The notes beneath the pieces were generated by a model, which was given only the letters and a program-made list of their open reading frames with translations, had not been told where the DNA came from and did not search any database. DNA of 64,000 bases, from NCBI GenBank assembly GCA_048498555.1, contig JBEHXT010000020.1, positions 1 to 64,000 on the forward strand, read 5' to 3'. Position 1 is the first letter of the stretch; every line of letters begins with the position of its first letter. Source of the stretch: Danxiaibacter sp048498555. Lineage in GTDB: Bacteria > Bacteroidota > Bacteroidia > Chitinophagales > Chitinophagaceae. Shown in pieces: positions 1-10,008 of this stretch. The position numbers and the translations under genes were made by a program.

Positions 1-699
1 GGCACTAACAGTGATACATACGTTAATAGCTCATTGAATGATGGCGATTCTGTTATTTGTATTGTAAGCGTTGCAGAGAAATGTGCCGTAGCATCTGTAC
101 GAAGCAAAGCTGTTGTAATGTCTGTTGAATATGGCGCTCCGGCACAGCCATCGTCAATAACAGGGCCATCTATGGTAGATGCGGGTGCATCTGGCCTTGT
201 GTTTAGCGTTGGTGCTGTGTCTCGTGCAACATCCTATACCTGGAAGGTTCCTGCAGATGCAAGTGTAACTTCCGGCGGCACCACAAATGAAGCAACAGTT
301 ACATGGGGAAATACTGCCGGCAACGTTACATTACAGGCCAGGAATTCGTGTGGTTTAACTTCTGTATCAAAATCTGTAACATTAAATAGCAATCAATCCC
401 GGTTGATTACAGAATCGGCTCCTTCTACCCCTAAAGGCGCGGCCGTACTTAGCGTGTATCCCAACCCTGCGAAAAATAAAGTAGCTGTTTCCTTTACGCA
501 ACTAACAGAAAGTGGCGATTATTTTGTTCAGCTGAGCGATGCGTCAGGAAGGTTATTGCTTTTGCAAAAAACTTCCATGCAAAAAGGTGGCATTACTTCA
601 GAGCTTGATGTTAGTAAGTATACGCCAGGTATTTATCACGTCAGTATTATGCTTAAAAACAAAGTTGTTGATAGCAAACAACTGATGATTGGCAAATAG
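1..699 (+). CDS. T9SS type A sorting domain protein, C-terminal part (5' end outside window)
   Basis: The reading frame is open from base 1, so the start lies upstream and only about 232 C-terminal residues are visible. The first part looks like an Ig/PKD-like module. It is followed by a second module (SITGPSMVDAG ... VPADASV ... VTWGNTAG) and a type A T9SS sorting domain starting at the VYPNPA motif and ending in SKQLMIGK. This C-terminus directs export through the outer membrane and surface attachment or release. The last ~190 residues are clearly paralogous to the end of the FG-GAP protein at 19845-22754 (shared SITGP, PADAS, VNWGN/VTWGN, APGIYHV/TPGIYHV blocks). The function of the missing N-terminus is unknown. 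The family call (secreted T9SS cargo) is secure; the role is not. Confidence 0.85.
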   Translation, partial: GTNSDTYVNSSLNDGDSVICIVSVAEKCAVASVRSKAVVMSVEYGAPAQPSSITGPSMVDAGASGLVFSVGAVSRATSYTWKVPADASVTSGGTTNEATVTWGNTAGNVTLQARNSCGLTSVSKSVTLNSNQSRLITESAPSTPKGAAVLSVYPNPAKNKVAVSFTQLTESGDYFVQLSDASGRLLLLQKTSMQKGGITSELDVSKYTPGIYHVSIMLKNKVVDSKQLMIGK

Positions 700-716
700 T
701 GTTTGAATAAAGGATG

Positions 717-781
717 CAAGGCTTGCAAGGCTGTCTGCACAAATAATGTGAAGCTGTTCTTACAAGCCTTGTTTTATTTTG
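717..781 (+). terminator. Possible terminator after the first T9SS gene
   Basis: Nine-base complementary arms CAAGGCTTG (717-725) and CAAGCCTTG (763-771) are followed directly by a T-rich stretch. The loop is long (about 37 nt), so this is a weaker rho-independent terminator than the others in the window. It sits between convergent genes. Confidence 0.4.
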
Positions 782-810
782 ATATGTTGATGCGTAGAAT
801 ATATTATCTG

Positions 811-1875
811 CTACCTGCCAAATTTGGGGCACTTCACACCAAGCAGATTCGCGTTTCTCCAGTTGAAGAGGTCTTTATAAGAGAGCGTTAGCTCAAAGCC
901 ACCTCTTGACTGAGAGGCAACAACAAGCTTGTTAATGTTGATATCGTAACTAACGCCGATAATAAATTTAGATAGCTCCAACTGGACAACAGGAACAATC
1001 GCATCATCAAACCTGTACAATAATCCGGCGGTAATATATTTACCTTCTTCATCCGGTACAAATAACTGGTGGCGCAGCAGCATTCCAGCCTGGAAAGAAT
1101 TGCCTCCTGCATAATTAAATTGTCCCTGGTAAAGGCTGAAAAAGTCTCCGTATAAAATCAGTTCATCAATGTCATTGATCGCACTGGATAACCCCGCATT
1201 AAACGCCAGCTTCTTATTTAGCGTAATCTTATTGCCGTTAAAAAATCCGACCGAAGGCTCCAGTACGTGAAACAAACCTGCACCCAGATAGTAATCAATA
1301 TTATCTCCAATGGAGCTATTGAAGCTGAGGCCTGTTGAAAGGTCATAGTAGTTAACGCTTGTATTGTTGAAAACCTGGTTGGTAAAAGGAGCAACGCTGA
1401 ACGTGCCATTGCTGCCTGCTACAAACTGATCATTCAATACAAGCTTTGTAGGATCAAAACGTTGTTGCCTTAGCCCACCCATGAAGCCTAGCGATACAAA
1501 TGAATTTTCTGAAACGCGGATGCTTGCATTAAACGCAGGCAATACCTGGGCTGTGCTGAATTGCGAGGTGCCTGCAACATCGCGCATCAATTGCAAGCCA
1601 AGGGTAGGTGTGGTTTCTAATCCGAACAACTCAAAAAAAGGAAGCTTTACTTCTGCACTTACAGCAAATGTTCTGTAAGGTACGGTTACGCTTTGCCATT
1701 GGCTTCGATAAGATGCAGTTAGCCTTATATCGCCCGTGAAAATGCCGGCCAGTGCGGGGTTTCGCAAAAGCGGCTGGTTGTAGAATTGTGAAAATCCAAC
1801 ATCTTGTGAGTACGTTGCTGAGGAGAATTGCAACAAGCAAAATACTATCAGAATAAACTTATAATGTTTTCTCAT
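811..1875 (-). CDS. PorP/SprF family type IX secretion outer-membrane protein
   Basis: A 354-residue protein with a signal peptide (about residues 1-24, ending TYSQ). It then has the family hallmark N-terminus (VGFSQFYNQPLLRNPALAGIFTGD..ASYRSQW), in which phenylalanine/tyrosine and NPA motifs precede a predicted beta-barrel. Members are OmpA-less outer-membrane barrels that partner with T9SS cargo carrying type B (CHU_C/gliding-motility) C-termini; SprF of Flavobacterium johnsoniae is needed for SprB secretion. Its start codon lies four bases after the stop of the 2133-residue protein at 1880-8281, so the two are almost certainly co-transcribed, cargo first. I infer that it is the dedicated export or anchoring partner of that cargo. 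Confidence 0.92.
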   Translation of the reverse strand: MRKHYKFILIVFCLLQFSSATYSQDVGFSQFYNQPLLRNPALAGIFTGDIRLTASYRSQWQSVTVPYRTFAVSAEVKLPFFELFGLETTPTLGLQLMRDVAGTSQFSTAQVLPAFNASIRVSENSFVSLGFMGGLRQQRFDPTKLVLNDQFVAGSNGTFSVAPFTNQVFNNTSVNYYDLSTGLSFNSSIGDNIDYYLGAGLFHVLEPSVGFFNGNKITLNKKLAFNAGLSSAINDIDELILYGDFFSLYQGQFNYAGGNSFQAGMLLRHQLFVPDEEGKYITAGLLYRFDDAIVPVVQLELSKFIIGVSYDININKLVVASQSRGGFELTLSYKDLFNWRNANLLGVKCPKFGR

Positions 1876-1879
1876 AGTG

Positions 1880-4800
1880 CTAGTTGTTAAATAAAGTTAC
1901 GTTGCCTTTGAATTGATAGGGTGTTCCATTTTCGCAGATAACTTCCGCGGTGTACACATAAACGCCCGTGTCTGCAGGTTTGCCATTAAATGTGCCATCC
2001 CATCCAAACTGAGGGTCATTTGGCCTGAAATTGCTTCTTTCAAAAACAAGCCTACCCCAGCGGTTAAATACCCGGAATGATTTTACTGATACAATGCCGG
2101 TTCCCTTTACCATGAACCGCGTATTTTCAGGTATGTTACCATGCGGAGTAAACGCGTTTGCGATGAACACCTGCGAGTTCTGGCAAAATACATTTACGCA
2201 CATGGTGTCACTGCCACTGCATCCATACATGTTAGTGGCTTTTACGCTGTAACAAACATTATTTTTTATGGTGGCTGAAGGCAATGAGCAAGCCGCGTCA
2301 TTGCATTGAATACCCTGCGATGGCGTCCATGCATATTTGGTTATCGGAAGGATATTCGGATCGTTTGCATTTAGGATTGATGTAGTCAATTGCAGAATAT
2401 AACCCGTGGGAAGTGTTAATGTATCCTGCGGGAATTTTACAATCGGATATCCTCCAACCTGGATCAACGTATCTGAGGTGGCGCTGCAGTTTGTTTGGGT
2501 GGAAGTAACGGTAACTGTATAAATGCCACCCTGCGGAATTTTAATGTTATTGATTGCTGCATACGGTGCGTTGACCGGAGTGGTTAATCCTGGCCCTGTC
2601 CACACATAATTCAATACATAATTACCCTGTATCGTACTTGTTGCCTGCAATGTTAGGTTGTCTCCTTCGCATAACGGTGTTCTCGTTGAAATGACTGGCT
2701 TCGTTGGGCCATTCTTAATATCAACCAGGAAACTTGCTGGCGTTGAAATGCAATTGTTTTGCATGGTATAGACAATGTACAATCCATTGTATGCAGTAGT
2801 TGCATTGGGTATTGAAACGGTGGTGTTCCTGCTTGTATCGGGACTGTTGCCAATTGCCGGCCCAACCCAAACATAATCTATGCTGCCACCTTGCCCTCCG
2901 GTTGGTGAAGAAGCGGATAGGTTAAGTATGCCGCCTGTACAAAGCGGCGCGTTGTATCCGGCTATTGGCTGTGCTGGCGGGCTTGGATCTTTCAGTATAA
3001 ATACATCCGGAAGCTTTTGTGATGTACAGCCATATGTTTCTACGTATATATCAGTATAGGTGCCGGCCGCAAGCGGAATGGTGATTTTTCCTGATGCATT
3101 CGTGTTGGTGTTCACGGCATATGCAACCTGGAATTTATTGTAGTGAACTGTGGCAGGGATATTGGGCATTGGGTCGCCATTCAGGTCAAGCACATTAAGG
3201 CTAATAGAGCCTGAAGGTATTCCGCAGGTTGTGGGGTTTACGTAAGATGAACTAACGATCTGCGCGGTTGGATGAATCACCGCAATATATTTTGCTTTCG
3301 GGCTTTCGCATCCGAAACCGTTGACCTGGCTCGCATAGTAAGTATATTGTAATGGTTTTTTAGTATCCACAACAGGCGCAGCGTTTAACGGTACCAGGTT
3401 GTTATCATACCATTTAACGGTATTGCCGGGCAAAGGATTTGCGGTTAATGTTATTGCAGGTGTGTGCATGCAAGCTGTAGCTATATCACCTGAAAGAACA
3501 GGCGGAACAGGGTCCACATTAAGTACCAGGTCATAAGGGGCTCCACTACATGGTTTCTGCATCGGATTTGTTGGTACCACCTGTATGTGAATCGTTTGCC
3601 TGATGGTGGTTGTATTCAGGAATGATAAAGTAATAGTGGCATTTGGATCGGCTGCGTTACCGGAAGTGGTTCCTGAAACACCGGCTGGAAGATTACCTTT
3701 TACGGCCCATGCATAAGTAGTGTTGGCTACAGTTGATGCAGGTTTGAATGTTGCCGTGCCGCCGGAGCAAATCGCCTGCTCGCTCACTGCAAAAGAAATT
3801 ACGGGGCTCTCGTTGATCACAATACTTGTATTGGTTGTAAAGCCCGGACAAGGTGCAGATGGAGCAATGGTATAAGTTACTACATATGTTCCGGGTTTGC
3901 TGGCCGATGGATTGATTGCGCCGGTAGCTGCGTTAATAGAAAGCCCCGTTGTTGAGCTGAATACGCCACCCTGGTCGCCTGTACGTGTAACCGGCTGAGG
4001 CGTATTGGTGCTTCCGCAGAATGGTGATTCGGGATAGCTTATTGTCGCTATGAGCGCGGGGCTAATATTGATAGTGGCCTGTGTGTTGAAATCTTTACAG
4101 CCGCCGGTGCCTGTTATTTTGTAATTGATGGTATAAATGCCAGGGATAGCGCCTGCTGGTGTAATGGTTCCGTTGGCCGCAATGGGTAAACCCGTAAGCG
4201 GAGCGATTGCGAATGCGCCATTCATGTCACCTGTTATTACAGCTTGAATCGGAGGATTGGGTGTGGCCGTTGTGTTAGCCACATTGCACAATGATGAAGG
4301 TGTATATGTGATAGATGCGTTTGGTGCTTTTGTTATCACCACTTCTGTTGATGTGTCGAATCCTGGACATGGTTTTGATTCATCAATCGTATACGTAACC
4401 TTGTACACACCCGGTGTACTGGTAGTCGGTGTAATGCTTCCGGTAGAGCCATCAATAGAAAGGCCCGCTGTTGATTTAAACGTGCCGCCCGTAGTTCCGT
4501 TGAACAGCACATTGACGATGCCATCGGAAGAACATATGGGTGGGTAATTGATCGATGCGCGTGGCGTTGGATTTATGGTAACAGTTGTAGAAGCAGTTAC
4601 TATGCTGCAGGCATTGGCCGCAGGTATAGAATAGGTTATTGTATAGGTGGCTGGTGTTGCGCCTGCAGGTGTTATGGTGCCATCGTCTTCCATTTGTAAG
4701 CCGGTGGCCGGAGAAATGGAATAATGTCCTCCACCATCGCCTGTTAATGTTACATGTACAGGCGGATTGTTAAATGTTGGAAGATTTGTATTGCATAGAA

Positions 4801-7800
4801 TGTTTGGTGTATAGGCGATTGCAGCCGTAGGCGCTTTTACTATCGTTACCTGCGTATTTGTTGTAAATGCCGGGCATGGGCCTGTTGTGGGAATCGTATA
4901 GGTTATCGTATAGTTTCCCGGTGTACTGGTGGCTGGCGTAATAGTGCCAGTAGTCGCATTGATTGTTAATCCGGCAGATGAAGAAGAATAGGTGCCACCT
5001 TGCGTGCCTGTCAACTGAACGGCAATCGGGCCGTTGGACGTACACATAAGCGGATAAGAGATCACTGCGTTTGAAGCTGGATTTATAGTAACACTTGTGG
5101 TGGTGCTGAAATCAGCGCATCCTCCGCTGCCTGGTATCTTATAGGTTATTGTATAGGTTGCGGGAGATGCTCCGGCTGGTGTTATAGTCCCATTATTATC
5201 TATTGGCAATCCGCTGGCGGGAGAGATGGTATATATGCCTCCAGGTGTTCCCGTTAAGGTTACAGCAACTGGCGGATTGGTAGCAGGCGTATTTACATTG
5301 CAAAGCACAGCAGGGTTGTATGTAATTGCCGCTGTAGGAGCCTTGGTAATCGTTATATCTGTTTTGGTAACAAATCCCGGGCATGGGCCTGCTGTTGGAA
5401 TGGTGTAGGTTACCGTATAGTTCCCTGGTGTACTTGTTGCCGGTATAATAGTGCCTGTGGCTTGATTAATAGTCAATCCGGCTGAAGAAGAAAATGTGCC
5501 ACCCATTGTGCCGGTTATCAGCACTGCTATCGGGCCATTCGACGTGCACATCTGCGGATAAGAAATGGCGGCGCTTGATGCTGCATTTATGGTAACAGTT
5601 GTGTTTGTACTAAAATTGGCGCATCCGCCGGTTCCTGTTACGCTATAAGTTATTGTATAGTTTCCGGCTATAGCTCCGGCAGGTGTTATCGTTCCATTGT
5701 TGTCCATTGGTAAACCTGCAGAAGAGATAGAAAAGGTTCCTCCCGGCGTTCCAGTCAATGTTACGTCTACCGGTGGGTTGTTATATGTTGGTGTTTCAGC
5801 TGCATTGCACAATACGCCCGGATTGTAAGCAATTGCAGCGTTGGGCGCTTTGGTTATTGTAACATCCGCTGTGGCTGTAAATCCGGGGCAAGGCCCTGAA
5901 GCAGCTATTGTATAGGTTACTTTGTATTGGCCGGGCGTACTTGTTGCCGGTGTAATTGTCCCGCTGGCTGCATCAATTGTCAATCCTGCCGTTGATGAAA
6001 ATACACCTCCCTTTGTGCCCGTTAAAAGAACTGCAACCGGTCCGTAAGATGAACAGATAGCAGGATATGAAATAGTGGCGCCGGGCATCGCACTGATGGT
6101 AACAGTTGTGCTTGTAGTAAACGCTGCACACGGGGCGCTGGCGGCTATGTTGTAATAGATGGTATATGTTCCGGGTGTTGCACCTGCTGGTGTGATGGTG
6201 CCTGTAGCATCCATTGAAAGGCCCGTAGTTGGGAAGATTGAATAGGCTCCGCCTGGCGTTCCTGTTAAGGTGACTTGTACTGGAACATTGCCTGCCACCG
6301 TATTGTTGCACAGATTGCTTGGAGTATAGGCGATATTGGCAGCCGGTTTGGGGTTGACAGTAACCGTTATTGCAGATCGCGGGCTTTCTCCACATATTGT
6401 TGACTGCGTTACATAATAAGTGGTAATTCCCGGGGTATTGGTTGCAGGCACCGGGGCTATAGGGCTACCCGTTCCTCCCGTGGCAAGGGTGTACCATAGC
6501 AGGTTTGTGCCGGTAGCTGTTAGTGCAGATGCTGCCTGGTCCTGGCAATAAATTACAGGCGATGTAACAGCCGGCGCAGTCGGTAATGGATTTACAATAA
6601 CTTCTATCGTTGCCCTGGGCCCTTCACAATTGTTTATAGTTTGGCTGACATAATAAAACATATGGCCTAGGGCTGCAGTTGAAGGTACTGGTGCTGATGG
6701 TAATGCAATACCTCCTGTTGGGTCTGTATACCATAGCAAACCAGTGCCAGTGGCGGTGAGCGGCCCCGCAGGTTGATTTAGACAAAGATTAACGGGTGTG
6801 GTTACGGTTGGTGCTGCCGGCTGCGCATTCACAGTAACGGTGACAGCAGTTCGAGGGCTCTCACACAAGTTGGGCTGTGTTTGAGTTACATAGTAAGTGA
6901 ATGTGCCCGGTGTATTTGTTGGTGGAGTAGGAGCCGTTGGAACTCCTGTTCCTCCTGTTGGATATAAATACCATAGCAAGTTTGTTCCTGTGGCTGTAAG
7001 TGGAACGGATTGCTGGTATTGGCAATAGGTTACGGGTGGCGCAACCGGCGGCGGAGATATAGCAAGAACGGTAACGGTTTTCTGTTTGCTGTCTGCACCG
7101 CATCCTGTGTTTGTCGCAGTCAGTGTTACTGTATAGGTACCTGGTCCTGGATAAATATGATCCGGAGGAGTGAAGCCTGTTACCACGGGAGTTCCATCTC
7201 CAAGGTCCCATATGTAGGCAGTTGTTTGGAGGCAAGCTGTGCCGCTGTACCCTGCTGTTGTGTTGTTGGTAAACCGGACAGGCATGCCATCGCACGCAGG
7301 ATTAGGTTGCGCGGTGAAATCAGCAGTCGGCTTTATTCGCACCACTATCTGATTGAGCGTATATGTTGTCGTAAAACAACCGTTGACGGCATTTAATGTC
7401 GCCTTGAAGTCAGTGCTGGGACAAGATGATTTCGTATAGACGTGATTAACTATCTCGTTTATGTTGGTCGCATTTAGGGGGTGTGGAAGTACTAGCTCAG
7501 GAGTGTTATCTCCGAAGTCCAGGTGATAAGTAGTTCCGGCTGAGTTATTGGACCAGTTGCCAATCTCAAAGTCAACTCCTGCGGGTGCACATAATCCGGT
7601 TGTAGGCTTTGTTGTCGTTAAGCTGGCAAGAGGGTTAGCCCCGTTATAAAACTTAATGGGAACCTTTTTTGTGCAACCGTTTGGGGGTGTTATGGTGAAA
7701 TTGATTGTGAAGTAGCCCTGCGATGCATATGTGTGATTGGTCTGTGCTCCCGAAGGCCAGTTAATTTGTGTAAACGGCGGTGAATTGTCGCCCCAGTCGA

Positions 7801-8281
7801 TTGTGAAATTAGATCCTGCGGCCACCTGTTTGGAACTGTTCTGGACAATTAGCTGATACGAATTATTGCCGTTACAGTTTGTAAAGGGAAGGTCAACTGC
7901 GCTTATATCGTCCAAAGACGGTATAGGCGCCATATTGACTGTAAGATCGTTTGTACTGATATCAGTTCCGGCTGGTGTACTAACTGAGATTTTACCAGTT
8001 GTGGCATTGTATGGAACAGTGGCTGTAATAGTGTTGTCGTCTTTTACAGTAAAGTTTGTGACGTCTACGTTGTCAATTTTTACGCTATTGGCATCTTTAA
8101 AATTGGTGCCGGAAATTGTTACAACGTTACCCTGGCAAATTTCAGTTGGTGTAAAGGAGGCAATAACAGGCTTCTGCGCATTTGCGCGAAAGCTGCTAAG
8201 TAGTCCAAAAGTTAATACCAACAGAGAAGCAGTTATATGGTATCTCCATAAGTAAAAGTATGGGCGGTACAGTGATTTCAT
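1880..8281 (-). CDS. Giant modular adhesin-like protein with gliding-motility (type B) T9SS C-terminus
   Basis: A 2133-residue exported protein. Order of parts: signal peptide (~1-36, ending RANAQ); IPT/TIG domain (~38-115); PKD-like segments with DWGDN, DFGDN and DLGDG motifs (~140-410); three Ig-like repeats containing TATGT.LLWY (~415-645); ten alternating modules forming five A-B pairs (~650-1485); further PKD/Ig-like segments; and a C-terminal domain with FTPHGNIPEN, FRVFNRWGRLVFE and GWDGTFNGKPADTGVYVY, typical of the gliding-motility/CHU_C C-terminal domain. The A modules carry a YTP/YNP..LCN signature and the B modules an ISYP..C signature. Family knowledge suggests a cell-surface adhesin, by analogy to SprB-like proteins. 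The ligand is unknown. It is followed at 4-bp spacing by its probable PorP/SprF partner. Confidence 0.9.
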   Translation of the reverse strand: MKSLYRPYFYLWRYHITASLLVLTFGLLSSFRANAQKPVIASFTPTEICQGNVVTISGTNFKDANSVKIDNVDVTNFTVKDDNTITATVPYNATTGKISVSTPAGTDISTNDLTVNMAPIPSLDDISAVDLPFTNCNGNNSYQLIVQNSSKQVAAGSNFTIDWGDNSPPFTQINWPSGAQTNHTYASQGYFTINFTITPPNGCTKKVPIKFYNGANPLASLTTTKPTTGLCAPAGVDFEIGNWSNNSAGTTYHLDFGDNTPELVLPHPLNATNINEIVNHVYTKSSCPSTDFKATLNAVNGCFTTTYTLNQIVVRIKPTADFTAQPNPACDGMPVRFTNNTTAGYSGTACLQTTAYIWDLGDGTPVVTGFTPPDHIYPGPGTYTVTLTATNTGCGADSKQKTVTVLAISPPPVAPPVTYCQYQQSVPLTATGTNLLWYLYPTGGTGVPTAPTPPTNTPGTFTYYVTQTQPNLCESPRTAVTVTVNAQPAAPTVTTPVNLCLNQPAGPLTATGTGLLWYTDPTGGIALPSAPVPSTAALGHMFYYVSQTINNCEGPRATIEVIVNPLPTAPAVTSPVIYCQDQAASALTATGTNLLWYTLATGGTGSPIAPVPATNTPGITTYYVTQSTICGESPRSAITVTVNPKPAANIAYTPSNLCNNTVAGNVPVQVTLTGTPGGAYSIFPTTGLSMDATGTITPAGATPGTYTIYYNIAASAPCAAFTTSTTVTISAMPGATISYPAICSSYGPVAVLLTGTKGGVFSSTAGLTIDAASGTITPATSTPGQYKVTYTIAASGPCPGFTATADVTITKAPNAAIAYNPGVLCNAAETPTYNNPPVDVTLTGTPGGTFSISSAGLPMDNNGTITPAGAIAGNYTITYSVTGTGGCANFSTNTTVTINAASSAAISYPQMCTSNGPIAVLITGTMGGTFSSSAGLTINQATGTIIPATSTPGNYTVTYTIPTAGPCPGFVTKTDITITKAPTAAITYNPAVLCNVNTPATNPPVAVTLTGTPGGIYTISPASGLPIDNNGTITPAGASPATYTITYKIPGSGGCADFSTTTSVTINPASNAVISYPLMCTSNGPIAVQLTGTQGGTYSSSSAGLTINATTGTITPATSTPGNYTITYTIPTTGPCPAFTTNTQVTIVKAPTAAIAYTPNILCNTNLPTFNNPPVHVTLTGDGGGHYSISPATGLQMEDDGTITPAGATPATYTITYSIPAANACSIVTASTTVTINPTPRASINYPPICSSDGIVNVLFNGTTGGTFKSTAGLSIDGSTGSITPTTSTPGVYKVTYTIDESKPCPGFDTSTEVVITKAPNASITYTPSSLCNVANTTATPNPPIQAVITGDMNGAFAIAPLTGLPIAANGTITPAGAIPGIYTINYKITGTGGCKDFNTQATINISPALIATISYPESPFCGSTNTPQPVTRTGDQGGVFSSTTGLSINAATGAINPSASKPGTYVVTYTIAPSAPCPGFTTNTSIVINESPVISFAVSEQAICSGGTATFKPASTVANTTYAWAVKGNLPAGVSGTTSGNAADPNATITLSFLNTTTIRQTIHIQVVPTNPMQKPCSGAPYDLVLNVDPVPPVLSGDIATACMHTPAITLTANPLPGNTVKWYDNNLVPLNAAPVVDTKKPLQYTYYASQVNGFGCESPKAKYIAVIHPTAQIVSSSYVNPTTCGIPSGSISLNVLDLNGDPMPNIPATVHYNKFQVAYAVNTNTNASGKITIPLAAGTYTDIYVETYGCTSQKLPDVFILKDPSPPAQPIAGYNAPLCTGGILNLSASSPTGGQGGSIDYVWVGPAIGNSPDTSRNTTVSIPNATTAYNGLYIVYTMQNNCISTPASFLVDIKNGPTKPVISTRTPLCEGDNLTLQATSTIQGNYVLNYVWTGPGLTTPVNAPYAAINNIKIPQGGIYTVTVTSTQTNCSATSDTLIQVGGYPIVKFPQDTLTLPTGYILQLTTSILNANDPNILPITKYAWTPSQGIQCNDAACSLPSATIKNNVCYSVKATNMYGCSGSDTMCVNVFCQNSQVFIANAFTPHGNIPENTRFMVKGTGIVSVKSFRVFNRWGRLVFERSNFRPNDPQFGWDGTFNGKPADTGVYVYTAEVICENGTPYQFKGNVTLFNN
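3820..6345 (-). repeat. Tandem A-B Ig-like module array inside the giant adhesin gene
   Basis: Five A modules (..AY/TYTP or NP..LCN..NPPV.VTLTG..GG..I..) alternate with five B modules (ISYP..C.S.GP.AV..TG..GG.FSS..GL.I). Each is about 80 residues and ends in PGxYxxxYxI..xxPC/GGC..F.T.T.VTI. The repetition is visible both at the DNA and the protein level, and the alternation suggests expansion by duplication of a two-module unit. Such arrays are prone to recombination and length variation. Confidence 0.85.
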
Positions 8282-8541
8282 AAAGGTTAGCGTTGTGGTA
8301 AAGATATTAGTTTTGCCCTATGGGCTGAATCTCCGCCGTCGATTTTCTTAGATTTAAAAGATTGTCTATCCTTTGAAATGCCTGGTATTGAAGCGGGAAC
8401 GCCTGTCTGAAGCCGGTTCGGTTGTCTAAATTTATAAATCAGTAGCCTTGTAAACATTTAACGTCACTGCATTTAAAATATTTTGCCAGCGTTCACAGTT
8501 CGCGGATTTTAAAACACGCGGTAAAAAATTATATTTGGTTT

Positions 8542-9651
8542 ATGGTGCATCGATACAGTCAGGTACGGGCAACTTTTGCTTTGGCTAAGGCCAGCCTGAT
8601 AGCTATGTTGCGTAGCCCCACATCCATGGTTTTTTCGCTGATATTTCCTGTCATCTTTATTGTAGTTTTTGGTTCAATGGTAGATACAACAGTAGTGCCT
8701 TTGAAAGTTGCACTTGCGCCCGGCTGTGATACGGATAATGTGATTTACAGAGCAATGGCAAGCATTCAAAACATCAGCATAGACACAACAGTTAAATCCG
8801 GCAATGCGAACGAATTTTTACAAAAAGGCAGGCTTACCGCTATCGTTGATATTGTTAAAGATTCCTCCGCCGGTTCACCCATTCCTCATTATAATTTAAC
8901 AATCAATAAAAGTGCGTCTTCAGCCGGTGCCGGTGATTTATTGCAGACATTACTTAATAATGCCGTTAGTTCAATTGATAAAAGTACTTTTCCTTCCAAT
9001 CCATCCATTGCTACAATTAAATCAATAGAACAGCAAGGGCGGATTTATCGTAAGATTGATTTTATCCTGCCGGGGCAGCTGGGATTCTCTCTTTTAATGG
9101 CTGGTGTTTTTGGTTCGGCATTTTTGTTGTTTAATTTAAGACAGGCGCTTGTGCTTAAACGATTATCTGCAACCCCGATTAGCCGTTCTTCCGTAATTTT
9201 TGGAGAGATGCTTGGCAGGCTTTTATTCCAGGTGCTGAGCTTTATCATTATGGTAGGTATCGGTTATTTCGCGTTCAATTACACACTGGTCAACGGTCTG
9301 CTTACTTTTTTGGAAATGCTTTTGTTGTCGTTGTTCGGGCTGGTGATATTTATGGGCATTGGTTTTATTATCAGTGGTGTTATACAAAATGAAAGCTCTG
9401 TAACGCCAATAGCAAATACAATTACACTGCCGCAGATATTGTTATGTGGACTGTTTTTTCCAATAGAAAATTATCCGCACTGGCTGCAATCTTTCTGTAA
9501 TATTTTGCCACTCACTTTTTTTGTGGATGGCCTTAGAAAGATTGGTTTTGAAGGAACGCACATCTGGCAGCTTCCCGCACAGTTGACTGGCCTCACAGTT
9601 TGGGCGATTGTAATAAGCATTGCATCTGGAAAGGTGTTTAAATGGGAGTGA
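8542..9651 (+). CDS. ABC-2 type transporter permease
   Basis: A 369-residue membrane protein with the ABC-2 exporter layout: a short cytoplasmic N-terminus, one membrane segment (around SLIFPVIFIVVFGSMV), a ~130-residue extracytoplasmic region, then five hydrophobic segments. The C-terminal half holds the characteristic LPGQLGFSLLMAGVFGSAF, ATPISRSSVIFGEML and FFPIENYPHWLQ..ILPLTFFVDGLR stretches. Members export drugs, lipids or polysaccharide with a separate ATPase. No ATP-binding-cassette gene lies beside it in this window, so the partner must be encoded elsewhere. Substrate unknown. The gene is isolated, with minus-strand genes on both sides. Confidence 0.88.
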   Translation: MVHRYSQVRATFALAKASLIAMLRSPTSMVFSLIFPVIFIVVFGSMVDTTVVPLKVALAPGCDTDNVIYRAMASIQNISIDTTVKSGNANEFLQKGRLTAIVDIVKDSSAGSPIPHYNLTINKSASSAGAGDLLQTLLNNAVSSIDKSTFPSNPSIATIKSIEQQGRIYRKIDFILPGQLGFSLLMAGVFGSAFLLFNLRQALVLKRLSATPISRSSVIFGEMLGRLLFQVLSFIIMVGIGYFAFNYTLVNGLLTFLEMLLLSLFGLVIFMGIGFIISGVIQNESSVTPIANTITLPQILLCGLFFPIENYPHWLQSFCNILPLTFFVDGLRKIGFEGTHIWQLPAQLTGLTVWAIVISIASGKVFKWE

Positions 9652-10008
9652 GAGAAGGAGGTAAGACAGTAAAATATGTAAGATGGTAAGCGACGCGAGG
9701 TACCTGTGATATTTCTCGTGAATTGTAAGATGAATATAAAGAATCGCGCAGATTTATTTATAAATGAAGTGAAAGTGCTATGACGAAGGATGTTGCAGAT
9801 AGGTTATTGCTTTGTGTGAGACTCTCGTGGAGCCGGAGCCGTATACCAACGGTGCATCCTTTGGGTGTTTGACAACTAGCTGTTGATCGTAAGATAAAGC
9901 AAATGTGAGAAGAGGCACGTAACGAAATCGGCGATTAACAAATCACACATCAGGCATTTCGTCCGAGGTAGCACGAATACAATAGCCTGAACATGCTCCC
10001 TGAATATT
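9652..10008. other. Intergenic stretch, nothing recognised
   Basis: 357 bases between convergent genes. I see no plausible coding frame, tRNA or strong T-tailed hairpin. Confidence 0.5.

Noticed and set aside
3820..6345. Periodic repeats that could suggest a CRISPR or satellite array
   Set aside because: The period is ~240 bases, the frame stays open, and variation is at synonymous and conservative positions. They are protein modules of one gene.
8530..8537. TATATTTG, a match to the Bacteroidota -7 promoter motif, just before the ABC permease
   Set aside because: No TTTG -33 element at the proper spacing, and it would give an almost leaderless transcript.
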